The notes beneath the pieces are model-generated. The model did no database searches. It saw only the letters and a program-made list of their open reading frames with translations, and was not told the DNA's origin. 15,899 nucleotides of DNA from Pseudomonadota bacterium (GTDB taxonomy: Bacteria; Pseudomonadota; Alphaproteobacteria; Acetobacterales; Acetobacteraceae): contig JAJZEG010000119.1 in the NCBI GenBank assembly GCA_021828605.1, positions 1-15,899 of the forward strand. Direction: 5' to 3'. Positions 13,842 through 15,899 of this stretch are shown here, one piece after another. Position numbers and translations under genes: made by a program. How positions within the stretch are numbered: the first letter of the stretch is position 1; the number at the start of each line of letters is the position of its first letter.

Positions 13842-14392
13842 CCAAGGATGCCGGGTTTGCTCGCGGTGGTTTGCGGGGTTGCGCCCTGGGTCGCCGGGGC
13901 GCCGAGGGCGGCGTTTTCCTGGAGGCGGCGCTGTTCGGCGGCGGCATTGACCACGCTGGGGGTGGTGCTGGTGCTCCCGAAGCTCATGATCCGGCCAACA
14001 AAGCCTTTGGATTTGCTGGTTTCGCCCGCTTGGCGATTAACCACAGCGCGGATATCGGCAGGTGGGGTCGGACCGGCCTCGGCGAGTAAGGCGGATTGAC
14101 CCGTGCCGAGATTACCGCCGGCGCTGCTGGTGACGCTGGAGGGTGCGAGCAAGGCTTCGGCCTGGGCCGATGAGGAGATTTGTTGCGGGCGCGGCTGGCC
14201 CGGATTCGGCCTGGGCAGGGTGGCCAGTTCCGGCGGCATCGAGAGCGGGGCTTCGGAGGCCACATCGAACGCGTTGGGCGGCGTGGCGGTGAGGCCAAAG
14301 GTTTTCGATGCGCCACTGCACCCGGCCAGGGCCAGGGTGGCGAACAAGGGGAGGATCAAAGCAAGGCGGGGGGCGGCGAGGATGCGCTTCAT
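13820..14392 (-). CDS. DUF3035 (BamF-like) outer membrane lipoprotein
   Basis: The 190-residue product begins with a lipoprotein signal peptide, MKRILAAPRLALILPLF, and lipobox LAGC with the acylated Cys at residue 25. The following TPPNAFDVASEAPLSMPPE, then LPRPNPGQPRPQ and SALLAEAG with ADIRAVVNR, match the DUF3035 family, which in alphaproteobacteria is annotated as the BamF-like subunit of the outer membrane beta-barrel assembly machine. The C-terminal half is Ala/Thr/Gln-rich and holds two similar motifs, GFVGRIMSFG and GILGRIMNFF, the second at the very end. I chose the ATG at 14392, which overlaps the lspA stop by ATGA and places the signal peptide correctly; the frame is open further upstream. 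Being next to lspA, the protein is a likely substrate of that peptidase. Confidence 0.85.
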   Translation of the reverse strand: MKRILAAPRLALILPLFATLALAGCSGASKTFGLTATPPNAFDVASEAPLSMPPELATLPRPNPGQPRPQQISSSAQAEALLAPSSVTSSAGGNLGTGQSALLAEAGPTPPADIRAVVNRQAGETSKSKGFVGRIMSFGSTSTTPSVVNAAAEQRRLQENAALGAPATQGATPQTTASKPGILGRIMNFF

Positions 14393-14922
14393 GGCGCGTT
14401 CATATCGCCCGGCTGATCCGGCGGCAAGGGTGAGGCGGTGTTGCGGAGTAGATTCTCGGCAATCAACACCCCGACACCGCAGACAATGCAGGCATCCGCG
14501 AGGTTGAACACATACCATTCATAGCGACCGAGATGAAACTCCAGGAAATCGACCACCGCCCCATAATAAAGCCGCGAGATCACATTGCCGAGGGCGCCGC
14601 CGATAATGGCGCCGAGGGCGAGGCTGGTGGTCAGATGGGTGGCGCGCCAAAGCCAGATGGCCAGAAAGGCGACGGCGCCGATGGCGATCAGCACCAGAAA
14701 GGTGCGGGCATTGGCATTGCCCAGCAAGCCGAACGTGACGCCGTGATTCCACACCATCGCGAAATTGAGAATGGGCAGCACCCGGACCACTTGCTTTGCC
14801 GGTAAATCAAGACCGTAGAGAATCCAGTATTTCGAGGCTTGGTCAGCGGCGAGCACCAGGGCCGCGAGGGCGAAGCCAAGCAGGCGGCGCTGGCCCGGCT
14901 TACTCATGGCATTCGCGCTCAT
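14389..14922 (-). CDS. lspA: Lipoprotein signal peptidase (LspA, signal peptidase II)
   Basis: LspA is the inner-membrane aspartyl protease that cleaves signal peptides of prolipoproteins after lipidation. The 177-residue product has four hydrophobic helices and the family motifs in order: LAADQASKYWI, NFAMVWNHGVTFGLL, GGALGNVISRLYYGAVVDFLEFH and YVFNLADACIVCGVG. The two catalytic aspartates (VVDF and FNLAD) are present. The usually conserved Asp of the GNxxDR motif is Ser here (GNVISR, codon TCG). I chose the ATG at 14922 because it overlaps the ileS stop by ATGA (14919-14922); a Met at 14907 is an alternative. The open frame continues upstream but there reads antisense-like sequence within ileS. 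The stop overlaps the next gene by ATGA. Confidence 0.95.
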   Translation of the reverse strand: MSANAMSKPGQRRLLGFALAALVLAADQASKYWILYGLDLPAKQVVRVLPILNFAMVWNHGVTFGLLGNANARTFLVLIAIGAVAFLAIWLWRATHLTTSLALGAIIGGALGNVISRLYYGAVVDFLEFHLGRYEWYVFNLADACIVCGVGVLIAENLLRNTASPLPPDQPGDMNAP

Positions 14923-15899
14923 GACACGCACGCCGTGCAGCGGCGGCACAAAGTGGGATGATCGGGATGGCTGCCGATATCGGGCAGAATTTTCCAGCAA
15001 CGCGCGCATTTCGCCCCCGGTGCCAAATCCGCACCGGCCTCTGGCGCGCCGAGCTTGGCCGCCGAGGTGATGCATAATTCGGCCCAGCCTTCTGCGTCCA
15101 ACCCGGGCGGTGCGCTGGCGGGGACGAGGGCGATGGCTTGCAGCGAGGCACCGATGGTTTTTTGCGCGCGCATGTGCTCGATTTTGCTGGTGATGTCGCC
15201 GCGGATCGCACGGTATTGGTTCCAGCGTTGCTCAAGCCCCTCATCGAGCCAGATGGCCAGATTATCGGGGAATTGCGCGCGATGCACGCAGCTATTTTCG
15301 CCAAAATGCTGGCGCCAGGCCTCATCGGCGGTGAAGGGCAGCACCGGGGCGAGCCAGGTGCAGAGGCAGCGGAGCACCAGATCGAGCGTGGCCCGGCAGG
15401 CGGCGCGGGTCGTGCTCTCGCTGGTTTGGTTCTGCGCGGCATCGAGGCCGACATCGCAATAGAGCGTGTCCTTGCGGATATCGAAATAGAAGGCCGAGAG
15501 GTCGTTATTGCAGAATTGATGGAGCGCTGGATAAACGCCGGTCCAGTCATGGCTGTCGACCGCCTGGCGAATGGTCGCATCGAGGATCGCCAGCCGGTGC
15601 AGGATATAGCGTTCGAGTTCGGGGAAATCGGCGGAGGGTGCGGCGACGGGCGCGAAACCATCGAGCGCGCCGAGTAACCAGCGCAGCGTATTGCGAATCC
15701 GGCGATACAGATCGGCCTGCTGTTTGAGAATATCCTTGCCGATGCGCAAATCATTGTGAATATCGGCGTTCATCACCCAGAGGCGCAGAATATCGGCGCC
15801 ATATTGGTCGATGACGGTTTGCGGGGCGGTGACGTTGCCCAGCGATTTGGACATTTTGCGGCCCTGCTCATCAAGCACGAACCCATCGGTGACAATGTC
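14919..15899 (-). CDS. ileS: Isoleucyl-tRNA synthetase, C-terminal part (5' end outside window)
   Basis: The frame runs off the right edge; 326 residues are visible, about one third of a normal IleRS. It starts in the catalytic domain just before the class I signature KMSKS (GRKMSKSLGNV), continues through YGADILRLWV, the anticodon-binding helical domain (QADLYRRIRNTLRWLLGAL, NNDLSAFYFDIRKDTLYCD, PFTADEAW), and ends with a zinc-finger-like tail of two CxxC pairs (CARCWKILPDIG, then LCRRCTACVS). The enzyme charges tRNA-Ile and edits misactivated valine; the editing domain lies outside the window. A GTG near 15878 is an internal codon, not the start. The stop overlaps lspA by ATGA, so the pair is translationally coupled, an ileS-lspA order seen in many Proteobacteria. 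Confidence 0.96.
   Translation of the reverse strand, partial: DIVTDGFVLDEQGRKMSKSLGNVTAPQTVIDQYGADILRLWVMNADIHNDLRIGKDILKQQADLYRRIRNTLRWLLGALDGFAPVAAPSADFPELERYILHRLAILDATIRQAVDSHDWTGVYPALHQFCNNDLSAFYFDIRKDTLYCDVGLDAAQNQTSESTTRAACRATLDLVLRCLCTWLAPVLPFTADEAWRQHFGENSCVHRAQFPDNLAIWLDEGLEQRWNQYRAIRGDITSKIEHMRAQKTIGASLQAIALVPASAPPGLDAEGWAELCITSAAKLGAPEAGADLAPGAKCARCWKILPDIGSHPDHPTLCRRCTACVS

Noticed and set aside
14393..14518. Upstream extension of the lipoprotein gene
   Set aside because: It would bury the signal peptide; the ATGA overlap with lspA at 14389-14392 marks the start.
14923..15075. Upstream extension of lspA
   Set aside because: It lies fully inside ileS in another frame and adds an Arg-rich stretch unlike LspA; the ATG at 14922 overlaps the ileS stop.

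Overview
The window looks like chromosomal DNA of a GC-rich alphaproteobacterium, most likely Acetobacteraceae (Acidiphilium/Acidocella-like). This is inferred from the strong GCC/CGC codon bias, the trp-moaC-moeA gene order, the DUF3035 lipoprotein after lspA, and protein sequence style; the genus is a guess. No rRNA, tRNA, CRISPR array, insertion sequence or phage gene was found.

Region 1 (1-6397, + strand) is a tightly packed biosynthetic operon. It holds the C-terminal end of a PpiD-like periplasmic folding factor, whose frame appears broken at the window edge, then trpE, a fused trpG-trpD gene, trpC, moaC and moeA. The trp enzymes carry chorismate to indole-glycerol phosphate; trpF, trpB and trpA are absent and must lie elsewhere. 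MoaC and MoeA act early and late in molybdenum cofactor synthesis. Three of the junctions are ATGA start/stop overlaps. The fourth, trpC/moaC, seems to have been one until a 14-bp tandem duplication moved the trpC stop.

Region 2 (6400-9126, - strand) carries mutL and then nudC, running toward moeA. The moeA and nudC stop codons sit inside one AT-rich palindrome. Region 3 (9189-10944, + strand) is divergent from mutL and is a two-gene unit of a short-chain dehydrogenase and an HSL-type alpha/beta hydrolase. Its end overlaps the end of an MFS transporter gene on the - strand (10916-12124).

Region 4 (about 12125-13810) is the accessory-looking part: a PRC-barrel stress-type protein (-), a 232-bp divergent spacer with an AT-rich core, a three-helix membrane protein resembling DUF6338 (+), and a 67-residue basic, Pro/Ala-rich small protein (+). 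Its base composition is visibly lower in GC than its surroundings. The membrane protein plus small ORF pair is the best candidate here for an undescribed unit.

Region 5 (13820-15899, - strand) is an envelope and translation operon, ileS (5' end outside the window), lspA and a DUF3035/BamF-like lipoprotein, with ATGA overlaps at both junctions. LspA should process the lipobox of the protein encoded right after it.
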